In this document: positions 1 through 10,208 of the stretch, piece after piece | How the letters are laid out: each line of letters begins with the position of its first letter | Position numbering within the stretch: position 1 is the stretch's first letter | Assembly: GCA_036936605.1 (NCBI GenBank) | Contig: JAUPFV010000005.1 | Coordinates: forward strand, 56,006,742 to 56,070,741 | Length of the DNA stretch: 64,000 nucleotides | DNA from: Limnanthes douglasii subsp. nivea | Lineage: Eukaryota; Streptophyta; Magnoliopsida; Brassicales; Limnanthaceae | Direction: 5' to 3' | Position numbers and translations under genes: made by a program | Notes under the pieces: model-generated | Told to the model about the DNA's origin: nothing | What the model saw: only the letters and a program-made list of their open reading frames with translations | Databases searched by the model: none

Positions 1-3000
1 AAGGATGTGGACGTGGAAATTAAAGAATGAGAGGCTTTAATACTTATGGAAGTGGTTATTATAAAAATGAATGGAAAAAAACAAACCAAAATCAGAATTT
101 TAGAGGTTTCCAAATAGGATGTTGACATTTAAATCAAAGAGGAACATGTCGTGGGTTTTTTAGTGTTATAATTGTGACATACATGATAATATGGCGAGCG
201 GTTGTTGGTACAAGGAAGAATAAAAATACACAGTGGTGCTAGCAAACACATGACAGGTAACAAATAACTATTTTCAAAATTATTTAAAACTCATTGTGGA
301 GAATTAAAAGTAAGAGATGTAAAAAATTACAAAATTAATGGTGTTAGTAAATTACAATTCAAAACAAAGCAAAATAAGATTGAGAAAATATATGATGTTT
401 ATTTTGTTCATGGCCTTCAAAATATTTCGCTTAGTGTTGGGAATCTACTAAAGAAGGGGTATGATATTCATTTTCGTGACTTGGCATGTTACTTATCATT
501 GAATAATCGAGTTGTTGCTAAAGTTGGAGCATAAATAAATAATCTTTGCTCACTCACACTATAAAATTAGAATATCTCGTTCTTCATTAATTCTCATGAA
601 ATAATTGCAAAGTTTTGGAATGGTTGATATGGACATTTAAATTATAGAAATCTGGAGATACTTTCAAAAAAGATGACGGTCACGGGTTTACCAACAATTA
701 GTCGTCTCGATGATGTATGCGAAACTTGTTAGTGTGGAAAACAATATAAGATTTTGTTTCCGTGTCAATCATCGTGGAAAGAAAAAAGACCACTACATAT
801 TGTCATTCAAATCCCTATTATCCAATGATAATCTTACCTTTCGCAGGTAATCGTTATTTTATATCTTTCATTGATGATTACTTATGAAACATATGGGTGT
901 ATTGTGTCAAAAAAAAATCAGAAGCATTTAAAAAATTCAAAGATTTTAAAGTAGAAGTGGAGAACTTTACAGAACTAAAAATTGACATCTTATAGACAAA
1001 TCATGGAGGTGAATATTTTTAAATGAATTTGAGAAATACTGTAACGACAATGGCATTCGGCATGAGATGGCAATTTGTTATACGCCTTATCAAAATGGTG
1101 TATTTTGAAACAAAAAACAGAACAATAATGGAAATGGATAGATGTATTCTTAAGAAGAAGATGTTATGAAGATGTTATTGGTTAAAGTTGTTTTTTGCCC
1201 ACTTTATCTTATTAACACATCACCAACAAAAATCTTGGAGAATTGCACGCCATATGAGGTGTGGTATTGTACAAAGCCTAATGTTCATCATTTAAGAGTA
1301 TTTGGGAGTATTGCTTACTCTCATATTTCAAATGCAAGGAGAAGCAGTTTGGATAACAAGTCATAAAAATACATCTTCATTGGTTATAGTGAAATAAGTA
1401 AGGAATACAAGCTATATATTCCAGTAATAAAAAATTTGTGATAAGTTAAGATGTCCTGTTTGATGAAAATTTGCTTTTTGAAGAGTTGACAGCTGAGAAA
1501 TAAAGTTTGCCAATATTTCCATTTAAACGTGAAGAAAAATAAGAGGTAGATTTTAAAAATACTTAAAATAATACTCTAGCAAGAAGCCCTCATGATGCTC
1601 CAAATTTTTCATCAAGTTATTTTAAATCCGATCAAAAGAATTAGAAGTATTCAAGAACTATATGATCTAACTGATGAAATTGTACAACATTATGTTGTAT
1701 TTTTTACGTTATTTGCAAGAGAATATCTAAATTTATTTGATCATGCATATTAAAAAAATAGTATGGAGCAAGTCCATTAAAAAAACGATTTTCTGAATTA
1801 AAAATAACGATACATGGGAGCTTACAGATTTACCGCCGCACAACAATTAAACTGGAGTCAAATGGGTGTAAAAGAGAAAGATGAATCCAAATGGCTCTAT
1901 TAATAAATAAAATGCAAGGCTAGTTGCAAAAGGATATAAGAAAAAATAAGGAGATGATTTTATATAGGTATTTGCTCCGGTTTCTAGACTTGAAGCAGTT
2001 CGGTTACTCATATTTCTTGCTATTCAAAATAATTGGAAGATGTTCCAAATGAATGTAAAGTCCACATTATTGAATGTTGTTCTCAAAGAAAAAGTCTATG
2101 TTGATAAACCACATGATTTAATTATAAAAAAAGAAGAAGAAAAATTTACAAGCTAAAGAAAGCGTTGTATGAGTTGAAGCAATCACCCCGAGCGTGGTAC
2201 AACCGCATCAATTCCTTTATTAAAAAATAAAGATTCCAAAAATATCCATATAAACATACTTTGTACATCAAATTTGATTCTCATGATATATTTATGGTGG
2301 TTCGTCTTTATGTCGATGATCTTGTTTTCACAAGAATATGTGAGAATGTTGGAAGAATTTAAAGAGTTAATGATGAAAGAATTTGAGATGACATATTTAG
2401 AAGAACTTTATCACTTTCTTGGTAGTGAAACTCATCAATCTTAGAAATGAATTTTTATTTCATAAGAGAGTTATGCAAAAGAAATTTAAAAAAAATCAAG
2501 ATGGAAGTTGTTAATCCAGACAATACTCCATGCATCACATGTATGAAGTTATCTAAAGAAGAGGACTAAATATTTGTCAATTCAACCATGTTTAGAAGTT
2601 TGGTTGCAAGTCTGATGTATCTGACTTTGACAAGGCCAAACATCGTGTATGCTGTTAGCTTGGTAAGTAGATTCATGGAAAAACCTTTTTATAATCACTA
2701 GGAGGCTGCCAAAAGAATATTGCGATATGTGAATGAAACTATTAACTAGGAATTTTTTTATGAAGCTAATACATAAGTTAATCTCATTACTTATACATAT
2801 AGTGATTTAGTAGGAAGCATTGATGATAGTAAAATAACTTATGGGTCTGTGTTCCACCTTGGTAGTAGTGCAGTTTCGTGGAGCTGAAAGAAACAAACAG
2901 TTTTGGCGCTTTCGACTACGAAATCAGAATATATTGTTGCATCTTATGCTAGATATCAATTGATTCAGCTTCATTGAATTTTGGAGAGTGTAAAAAAGTA

Positions 3001-3020
3001 GGTCAAGTCAACTATTTTAT
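1..3020 (+). pseudogene. Ty1/Copia polyprotein remnant, copy A (5' end outside window)
   Basis: This is a heavily decayed Copia gag-pol. Near 212-245 a protease-like peptide reads HSGASKHMTG, the active-site aspartate replaced by histidine. Around 620-760 there is a GAG-pre-integrase stretch (GHLNYRNLEILSKK), and near 1080-1140 the integrase YTPYQNGV...NRTIMEM region. The RT part contains KALYELKQSPRAWYN near 2160-2205 and an intact YVDD at 2309-2320. The RNase H part has LALSTTKSEYI near 2905-2940. Stop codons and frameshifts occur throughout, and only one short open stretch (1166-1366) remains. No LTR was recognised. The same sequence with few differences lies at 47197-50240, where more of gag is present upstream. 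It cannot encode an active element. Confidence 0.85.
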
Positions 3021-3268
3021 TTTGTGACATTGAGTCACAAAGGATCGTGTTTTTTGTTTTGATGTTTAAAAAATTATATCTTTTATGAATTTTTTTTTTA
3101 TCAAAAAAGTTCTACTATTTTTTTAACCACTACTTTATAGTTTTAATTTTTATAATTAATTGTTTAAAATTATACAGAAACCTAAAAAAATCGTTCTGCA
3201 AAAATAAAAATAAATATAAACTAAATATATTAAGAAGAAAAGAATAGTCATTTGGGACATTTTAACAA
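3021..3268. other. AT-rich tail of the Copia copy up to the MULE insertion point
   Basis: There is no coding signal. The stretch is AT-rich and matches 50215-50460 closely. It ends in the 9-bp target site TTTTAACAA (3260-3268), which is repeated after the inserted element at 6734-6742. Confidence 0.6.
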
Positions 3269-3399
3269 GGGATATTTCCCTTAAGGTACAACAGCACAAT
3301 AAAAATTCTCGTCCAGTGGATCTAACTTTGCCTAATTCTTAAAACATGCATCTAATTATAACATAATTCCATGTGAATCGTTTTTTTTCTTTATTGACA

Positions 3400-4012
3400 A
3401 AATTGCCCTTAATTTACGTTAACAAAGACTGAACTTCGTATCGTCTTCTTCGTCTCGCTCTTCGCACCGCTCTTCGCACCGAAAGGAGCGAGTGAGGAGA
3501 GAGAAAGAATCGTCCGCTGTTTGTGTGAAACGGAGAAAAGGCAAAAAAAAAGACGACTTTCAGGAGCCCTCTCTCTTTCTCTCTCCTCTTTTACCTTTTT
3601 ACTGTGGAGAGGAGAACACAACACAACGCTTCACTTCCTACAAAACTCAACACAGCTCCCATATCTTCACTTTCTCTCTCTACATTACCATTTCCCCTCT
3701 TTCTCTCTCTATATCCTCTATCTCTCTAGAACTTTAAGAGTATTCTCCTCCCTCTCGCTCCTCTCTCAACCGATCGTTGCGGTGGTCTTTCAACCGCGGA
3801 TGATTTTTTTTGGCGGGTGATAATTTTAGAGTGACAGCTCGGTGACATTCTTAACTGTATGGACTGTTTTCGATGGAATTCGATTCCGTAATTCCTCCGA
3901 TGTCTCGTACCGTTATCTTCGGAACTATTTCTCTGTTACACCAAGGTCTTGATCTCTTCATTTCTCTCATTTTCATTTTCTCTTGTTTCCGTTTCTCGAT
4001 CGCTTTAATGTC
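3400..4012 (+). other. CT-rich leader and first-exon-like segment (possible captured host gene start)
   Basis: Positions 3420-3780 are strongly pyrimidine-rich (repeated TCTCTCT, TCTTCTTCG), resembling a plant 5' UTR. An ATG at 3873 opens a short frame beginning MEFDSVIPPMSRTVIFG that runs about 53 codons into AT-rich DNA. A candidate donor site sits in the CACCAAG|GTCTTG context near 3943. I do not recognise the gene. A captured promoter, leader and first exon would be typical Pack-MULE cargo, but that is inference. Confidence 0.35.
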
Positions 4013-5133
4013 TTCCTTTCTCAACAATAGATAGATTGATCACTTATTAAGAATTTATTACACTAGATTGAGATGAGATGAGTTTGTAAATATATACCAA
4101 CTAAACTTGTTAGAAGTTAGACACATTAAATGGTCTAGATGATATAATTCCTGTCATAATTTTGATTCACCACTGTGTACCTTCTAGAGTTTACTTGATT
4201 TTAAGTAAAATTAGTAAGTTATTTCGGTTGATTACATTTCAATTTCATCATTTGCTTCACCATTTTATTTATTTTTTAAAAAATTAGTAAGACTGTAACT
4301 GTTCTCTGTTTGATGTGACTGGCAAAAAAATTTACTTAACTTTACATCCCTGTTCATTTGTGTTTTTAACCTTTTTGCACTGTCCCTTGATGATGATGTT
4401 TCTATAACTGGAAAACTGAATAAGTATATCCTGTAACATTGTCCAGTAACTATCACAAACAAGGTTGTGTTTGTCATTACATTGATGTGAATTTATATAA
4501 GAGGTGAGAGATTTGACGGACTGGGGTTGCGTGTTTTGTTTAGTTACATCCATGTCGTCGGGTTGTTGACTCGGTGAGTCATCACCGTGTCGCTTGGAAC
4601 GAGCTATGCAGGTTAGCATTGTACTCTGCACTTGAGACAAAGAAACAATAGAAATCGACATCGGACATATTTACATATTCACAAATGCGAACTGTTTAGT
4701 TAGTTGGAAAAGGAAGATATGTGAGAAGATGTTATTACATGTGATTATAAATTGATTCAGGTTGAAGCCATTTGTGGTTATTTAGATTTATTTTAAGGTG
4801 GTTTCTGTTGAGACTATAAGGATGAAGAGGAAGATATGAAGTAGATGCTGGTTTTGGTTGTTGTTTTCGATAACTAAAATAATAATGGGAGAAGTATTCA
4901 ATGTATTTATGTTGTGATTTCTCTTTAATCTGTTCACTTATAAAACAATTTGATTATGTTTAAGTCTCATTGATGAATGTCTCATCTTTCCCCTTGAAAT
5001 TGAAAAAGAGGGTTTTACTATTAAGTGTATTAAAACTTTTAAAATTTAGATTGAGAAGGCCTTATTATCCAAAATTAAAAAATGGATTTTTACTATTATG
5101 TGTATTCAAATAAGAATAACATTCATATTTGAA
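4013..5133. other. MULE interior, no recognised gene
   Basis: The stretch is AT-rich. On the minus strand 4332-4661 there is a 109-codon open frame of mixed composition (start MSISIVSLSQVQ, with a polar SPSQQPDDMD segment). It has no recognised domain and is probably chance or a scrap of captured exon. Nothing else stands out. Confidence 0.4.
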
Positions 5134-5294
5134 TAACAGTCTTATTACTGTTATTCCTAACATAGTAACAGTCTTATTACTGTTATTCCTATTTGACTAA
5201 CAGTCTTATCACTGTTATTCCTAACAGAGTAATAGTCTTATTACTGTTATTCCTAATAAAGTAACAATCTTACTACAAATAATCCTAATAAGAG
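5134..5294. repeat. 32-bp minisatellite, about five units
   Basis: A unit of about 32 bp beginning TAACAGTCTTATTACTGTTA is repeated head to tail about five times; the last unit is degenerate. Each unit carries an internal inverted repeat (TAACAGT...ACTGTTA), so each could form a small hairpin. It lies immediately upstream of the glycine-codon tract inside the MULE. Confidence 0.8.
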
Positions 5295-5299
5295 AACAT

Positions 5300-6573
5300 G
5301 ATGGTGGTGGTGGCGGCATTGGTCGTGGTTGTTGTGATGGTGGTGGTGGTGGCATTGGTCGTGGTTGTGGTGATGGTGGCTGGGTCGTACTGGTGTTTGT
5401 GGTAATGTTGGTGCAGTTTGTGGTTGTGATGGTGGTAGTGGTGGTCGTGGTGGTGCCAGCGGCGGTGGTGATGGTCATGGTGGTGGTTGTGATGGTAGTC
5501 ATGGTGGTGGTGATAATGGTGGTTGTGGTGGTGGTGATAATGGTGGTTGTGGTGGTGGTGATGATGGTGGTTGTGGTAATGGTGATGGTGGTGGCGGCGG
5601 TGGCAGCGCCGATGGCGGCGGTGGCGGCGCCGATGGCGGCGGTGGCGGCGCCGATGGCGGCGCTGATGGCGGTGGTGATGATGGTGGTTGTGGTAATGGT
5701 GATGGTGGTGGCGGCGGTGGCGGCGCCGATGGCGGCGCTGATGGCGGTGGTGGTGCCGGTGGTGGTGGTGGTCCTGGAGGTGCCAGTGGTGGTGATGGTG
5801 GTGGCCGCGGTGGCGGCGCCGATGGCGGTGGTGGTGCCGGTGGTGGTGGTGGTGGCGGTGGCGGTGGTGGTGGCGGCGACGGCGGTGACGGTGGTGGTGG
5901 CGGTAGTGGTGCCGGTGGTGGCGGTGGCGGCGGCGGTGGTGGCGGTGGTGATGCCAGTGGCGGCGGTGGTGGTGGTGGTGGTGCCGGTGGTGGTGGTGGT
6001 GGTGGTGGTGGTGGTGGTGCCGGTGGCGGCGGTGGCGGTGGTGGTGACGACGGCGGTGGTGGTGGCGGCGATGGCGGTGGTGGCGGTAGTGGTGCCGGTG
6101 GTGGCGGCAGCGGTGGTGGCGGTGGTGATGCCGGTGGCGGCGGCGGTGGTGGTGGTGGTGCCGGTGGTGGTGGTGGTGCCGGTGGCGGCGGTGGCGGTGG
6201 TGGTGGCGACGGCGGTGGCGGTGGTGGTGGCGGCGACAGTGGTGGTGGCGGCGCCGATAGCGGTGGTGGTCCCGGAGGTGCCGGTGGGGGTGGTGGTGGC
6301 GACAGTGGTGGTGGTGGTGGCAGTTGCGGTGGCGGTGGTGGTGGCAGTGGCGGTGGCGGTGGTGGTGGCGGCAGTGGCGGTGGTGGTGGCGGTGGCGGTA
6401 GTGGTGCCGGTGGCGGCAGTGGCGGCGGCGGTTCCGATGGTGGTGGTGGCGGCGGTAGCGGTGTCGGTGGTGCCGGTAGTGGCGGTGGTGGTGCCGGTGG
6501 TGGTGGTACCGGTGGCGGTGGTAGTACCAGTGGTGACGGCGGCGGCAGCAGTGGGAGTGACGGTGCGTGTTAA
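5300..6573 (+). pseudogene. Glycine-rich-protein-like tract (GGT/GGC/GAT codons), no start codon
   Basis: About 1.27 kb consists almost only of GGT, GGC, GCC, GAT and AGT triplets with strong G excess on the plus strand. The coherent frame is frame 1: from 5374 to the TAA at 6571-6573 it is open for about 399 codons and reads as a glycine-rich polypeptide with Asp, Asn, Cys, His and Ser interspersed (for example GGGDNGGCGGGDNGGCGGG). From 5300 to about 5383 the same style of peptide (GGGGGIGRGCCDGG) is in frame 2, so a single-base shift near 5385-5400 splits it. There is no in-frame ATG. An ATG-initiated frame of Val/Ala/Met over the same DNA (5393-6592) is the +1 shadow. It could be a captured glycine-rich cell-wall protein exon or a purely expanded trinucleotide repeat. 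Confidence 0.55.
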
Positions 6574-6742
6574 ACTTGATTGTTTTTTTTAATAATAAAA
6601 TGATTAAATGTCTTTTTTAATTAGAGGGGTATTTTTGTACATCAAAAAATCTTGTACAACTATTGGAATTATTAAAATTTGATGTATGTATAAGAATTTT
6701 AAAATATTTGATGTACCCCTTAGGAACTTACCCTTTTAACAA

Positions 6743-7450
6743 ATGTGATCAAGCAGCATTTGTATATGTGTATTTATGTTACAAAAATGTGTATTTCAAA
6801 AAATGAATTCAAGAATTCTTATATAATTTAAGTGATACAATAAAAAATATATTCTTTTATTAATTTATTTATGTATCTGATTCCGTTCGCCTCACGGTTG
6901 GGAATTAATGATTGGTTATATTTATAAAGATTTTGGATTTTCTCATAATGATAAAATAATATCTGAGCTTGTTTCCATATTTCCTGTCATCCTAAATACA
7001 ATTTTGAAATATTGTATCTTCCGTCATTTAAATCGTGTATCTCTATCACTTGTAATGATTTATCATTCAATAAATGACTGAAAAATGATTCGATGATCCA
7101 ATCCTACTCTTTCTTACCCCGTTCATAAAAAAATATTGTAATTATATTTAATTTACTCTTTAATACCCATAAGATGCCCTATACTACATTAACTTTTTCT
7201 CAATAAACGTAAATAGCAGAATTGTGGGTAAAAAACTTTACAAGCGACCTACCCAACTTTAGTGTAGAATTTTTCAAGATCAACGAGTGAACCATGCAAA
7301 CTAAGAATACTCTTTCTTGGAAAAGTGAAAATATTACTCGATCCATTTCCGTATCACCCACTTTGCTGGAAATCATAGATTTTTGGTTGGTTAGAAGAAT
7401 CCTCCAAAAATTAGGATATTGCATTAGTGATCATTTTTAATATTTTTTTA
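6743..7450 (+). pseudogene. Plastid-derived cemA 3' end and petA 5' end, copy A
   Basis: A frame around 6870-7080 reads like the C-terminus of the plastid envelope protein CemA ([15 protein letters not shown], then [16 protein letters not shown]). About 210 bp further on, at 7292-7375, an ATG opens MQTKNTLSW followed by ITRSISVS, matching the start of cytochrome f (petA). cemA and petA are neighbours in plastid DNA. Both are fragments with substitutions, so this is nuclear plastid DNA. From 7380 to 7450 the match fades into unassigned AT-rich sequence. A nearly identical copy lies at 50461-51172. Confidence 0.75.
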
Positions 7451-7467
7451 TTAAGTTGGGTAGGTCG
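7451..7467. other. 17-bp inverted filler at a deletion junction
   Basis: Between plastid-like DNA and the Tat element lies a 17-mer (AAGTTGGGTAGGTCGCT) that is the exact reverse complement of sequence about 200 bp upstream (near 7241-7258). In the related locus the left side continues into atpF (51173 on) and the right side is found near 59380. Confidence 0.6.
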
Positions 7468-9728
7468 CTCCGGACGACTCCAACCTGTCCCTGAACAGCA
7501 TATTTCAAGCACTGATGGACTGTTGAAGCCACTGCATGCATCCTAGAGAGCCAATATCTCCCTAGAATAGCATTATAGCAAGTGGGACAATCCACCACAA
7601 TAAAGAGTATTCTGACCATTTTCTTGAAAGGGCCCTTGCCCAACAGAACTTCCTCTTCGAACTCTCCGATCACATCTGCTGAGCTGCCTGTAAAGCCCAC
7701 GATTGATCTGTCCGAATTCTAAATTACAGCTAGATTTTTCATTCTCTTGTATGTGGTTAAGAAAAGGATATTGGCTGAGCTTCCAGTATCCACCAAAATT
7801 CGTCTTATGTCGTTGCCCCCAATAGATGCTCCTATGACAACAGCATCCTCATGAGGGCCAACAATATCTCTTAAATCATCTTCATCAAAAACAATGAAGG
7901 GGAATAAATTTTGTGACTGACAGGAAGTCATGCCTCCTTCTAGCTGGGAGGCTAAAGTATGAACATGCCTCTTCCTCGAAGAAGCAGTAGGAGCTGTCAT
8001 AGTGTCCCCTCCGAAAATTGTAAGCGACTCAAAAAAATTAATGAGTCCGGAGACCGACCTAGAACATTCCTCAATTGTACCCACTCTGTTTCGAGTTAGA
8101 TCAGGATCCAAGTACTCAGATTCCACATCAAACCTCTCAATTATAACCATGGCTCCCTCCGGAGCAGCATTACTTGGACCAACCCGGTGAGTGTTGTCAG
8201 GCCTGTTGCCTCCTCTTTTTTTGACGTAAGCCCCCAGCTTTCCCCTCTCAATCAAGTTATGAACTTCTTGTTTCAATGCTATGCAGTCATCAGTGGTATG
8301 ACCAATATCATTGTGATATTGGCAAAAAGAGTTATTGCGATGTTCTCTGGGAGACTGCAATGTGGCTGGTCTCCGATAATGCACCTCGTCCTTTGTTTTA
8401 TCAAAAATGGTGGCCACACTTTCTTTTAGTTCTGCGAACCACTCCGGTTGGACCCATGGCCCTCTCTTGTTTCTGGATTGCTGACTCTGAGCAGGAGCAG
8501 CTGGCTGAGACTGAGCTTTTGCCCTACCGTGCCCCTGTCCGGTCTCTCTTGCTTTGTTCCCGGACTGATTCTGATTGGGATTTGGTGCCACCGGGGCAGA
8601 CCTCACTTGCCTGTGCACCCTGGTTTTCTTCGTTTCGTCAACATTTATTTGTTTTCCAACCTGATTCAGCAACCCTCCCCATGTCATGGCCTTCTTTCTG
8701 GTCACTGAATCAGCTAGATTGCCTGGGTTAAAACCCTGTCTTAGTGATGCTATTGCTACCTGTTCGAAGCAATCAGCCAACCCATTCTTGGTATTTACAA
8801 AACGGCTTAAATATTCTTTCAATGACTCATTTGATTCCTGGGCACAATGGATTATTGTGTCTCCATTGCCCTTTAGCTCTTTACTCCCTACAAACTGCCT
8901 TCGAAAGGCTACCCAAAAAGTATCGAAATCTTTGATACAACCCTGAGGCAGGTTGTTGTACCATTTTAGAGCACTCCCCGTAAATGATTGGGAGAATGCC
9001 CTACAAAGTAGTTTATCATCGTCGTCAAAGTTCATCATGAAGTTTTTAAAGTGTTCCAAATGGTTGTCCAGATCAGTACTGCCATCGTACTTTTCTATTT
9101 TGGTACTGTCAAACCTCTTAGGGAGGTTTCCGGACAGAAATTTAGAAGACAATGGAGATTGCCTCCAATTTCTTCCACGACTGAACACAGTATCCTTATT
9201 GGGAGTTGCAAAGATACCTGGTTCATCGTGAAAAGCGAAGGGATCCATCAGCATCCGGTCCACATGCCTCCGGCCATGGGATGATCCTTTACCAATATGC
9301 CTCTTCATATTTCCATGTCTATCCCTTTTTCTTGAATATTTTTTGATCTGCTTTTGCTTCTTTCTAGTTCGACCCTCATCGCTGCTAGAGGATAAAGATT
9401 TTTCAACTCCCTCACTGTCCGAAGAGCTATCAGAAGATTCTGAGCTTGAGTCAGAACTCTCCACTGGCTTAGACCGGTGAGACTTTTTGGAGCTGGCTTG
9501 AGTCTTTTTTGTGCTCACATGAGTCTTTGAAGACTCATGCTCTCTGGGGTTGTCGGTGTGATGAGCAATTGACGCTTTAAACGTTTCTTTCATGCCCATC
9601 TTAGCCTTTTCGGCCCTCAGAGCTTCTATTTCACCCTTTAGCCTATCACGCTCTTCGATAGTGTACTCATCGTTCTCTCCCACCACTTCGAGCAGAGATG
9701 GTGGTACTTCTGGATTGTCCGGATTCAT
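7465..9728 (-). pseudogene. Tat-lineage Ty3/Gypsy gag-protease, copy 1
   Basis: The gag frame runs from ATG at 9728 (start MNPDNPEVPPSLLEVV) to TAG at 7719, 669 codons. It has a coiled-coil-prone N-terminus, a Ser/Lys-rich linker (SSDSSSESSDSSSDSEG), the retrotransposon gag core (FSQSFTGSALKWYNNLPQG) and a zinc-binding CQYHNDIGHTTDDC motif of the C-x2-H-x4-H-x4-C type. The aspartic protease motif VDTGSSANILF lies before the stop. After the stop the frame continues (GFTGSSADVIGEFEEEVLLG, AILGRYWLSRM) until the 7451 junction. RT and the rest are deleted. The stop replaces a Gln codon seen in E1 and is shared with the other two copies, so it predates their duplication. Confidence 0.9.
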
Positions 9729-9778
9729 TCAGACAGACCTTCTTAGCTGGTTTTGAATGCTTGATTCAGGCACCTTCT

Positions 9779-9797
9779 CCTCCCACTGTGGTTGCCA
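9779..9797 (-). other. Candidate primer binding site, copy 1 Tat element
   Basis: On the minus strand TGGCAACCACAGTGGGAGG starts a few bases inside the LTR edge. It begins with TGG, complementary to a tRNA CCA end. The equivalent in E1 is at 14538-14556. I could not assign the tRNA. Confidence 0.5.
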
Positions 9798-9803
9798 ATT
9801 TGG

Positions 9804-10208
9804 TGTGGATTATTATCGCCTGAGGGTAGGCTTGTAATTTGTTTGGTGTTTAATAGTAGTATGTGAGTGTTTTATCTTTAGTGTAGAGAGTAGAGAGATA
9901 ATTAAGCTGGCTGGTAGCAGTTAATTCTCATTACCCACACTTAATGCAGGTGGTTGGGTATTTATACCCTCATGTTTGGGCCCTTATGGGCTTTCGGGTC
10001 ATGTTAAATGGACCCGGGTCATGTTCAAAGACCCATGAGCTCTAAGTAGGAGAGCAAGTAGCTTAGTCAAGTAGTGTTTAGGTTTTTTAGTACTTTTGTC
10101 ATAGTTCGAACAGTCCTTTGGGCTAAATGTTCGAAGTGATCTGTCCGGTCCGGAGAGCTTGGACCGATCTGTCCTTGTCCGGGAAGCATGCAGAATTCAG
10201 ACTCATCA
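9804..10208 (-). repeat. Tat element 5' LTR, copy 1
   Basis: Read on the minus strand it starts TGATGAGTCTGAATTC and ends near ATCCACA just before the primer site. A TATA box reading TATAAATACCC on the minus strand lies about mid-LTR. The outer edge abuts GATAA and then atpA sequence, as at 24929 and 62083. The inner edge is uncertain by about 3 bp. Confidence 0.8.

Larger units (their letters stand above)
3269..6733. mobile_element. Pack-MULE-like non-autonomous Mutator element
   Basis: The element is about 3465 bp and is bounded by a perfect 9-bp direct repeat TTTTAACAA (3260-3268 and 6734-6742). The paralogous locus at 50452-50460 holds this 9-mer once, uninterrupted. The ends are imperfect inverted repeats: left begins GGGATATTTCCCTTAAGGTA, and the reverse complement of the right end begins GGGTAAGTTCCTAAGGGGTA. 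Similarity seems to continue about 140 bp inward to an AAAATTGCCC / AAAATACCCC block. A 9-bp duplication with long inverted ends is the Mutator superfamily hallmark. No transposase is present. The cargo looks like host-gene pieces: a CT-rich leader, a 32-bp minisatellite and a glycine-codon-rich tract. A non-Mutator class II element is less likely given the duplication length. Confidence 0.85.

Noticed and set aside
4332..4661. 109-codon minus-strand ORF in the MULE
   Set aside because: No domain, no promoter context and no second copy in the window; too weak to call as a gene.
5134..5294. CRISPR-like array
   Set aside because: Units are contiguous with no unique spacers and the DNA is plant nuclear; it is a minisatellite.
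5393..6592. 399-residue Val/Ala/Met ORF
   Set aside because: It is the +1 shadow of a GGT/GGC repeat; the neighbouring frame gives the coherent glycine-rich peptide, and the composition is fully explained by the triplet repeat.
8002..9284. Plus-strand ORFs over the gag copies (also 22722-24004 and 59876-61158)
   Set aside because: They are antisense shadows of the 669-codon gag frames and repeat identically in each copy with no protein-like conservation.
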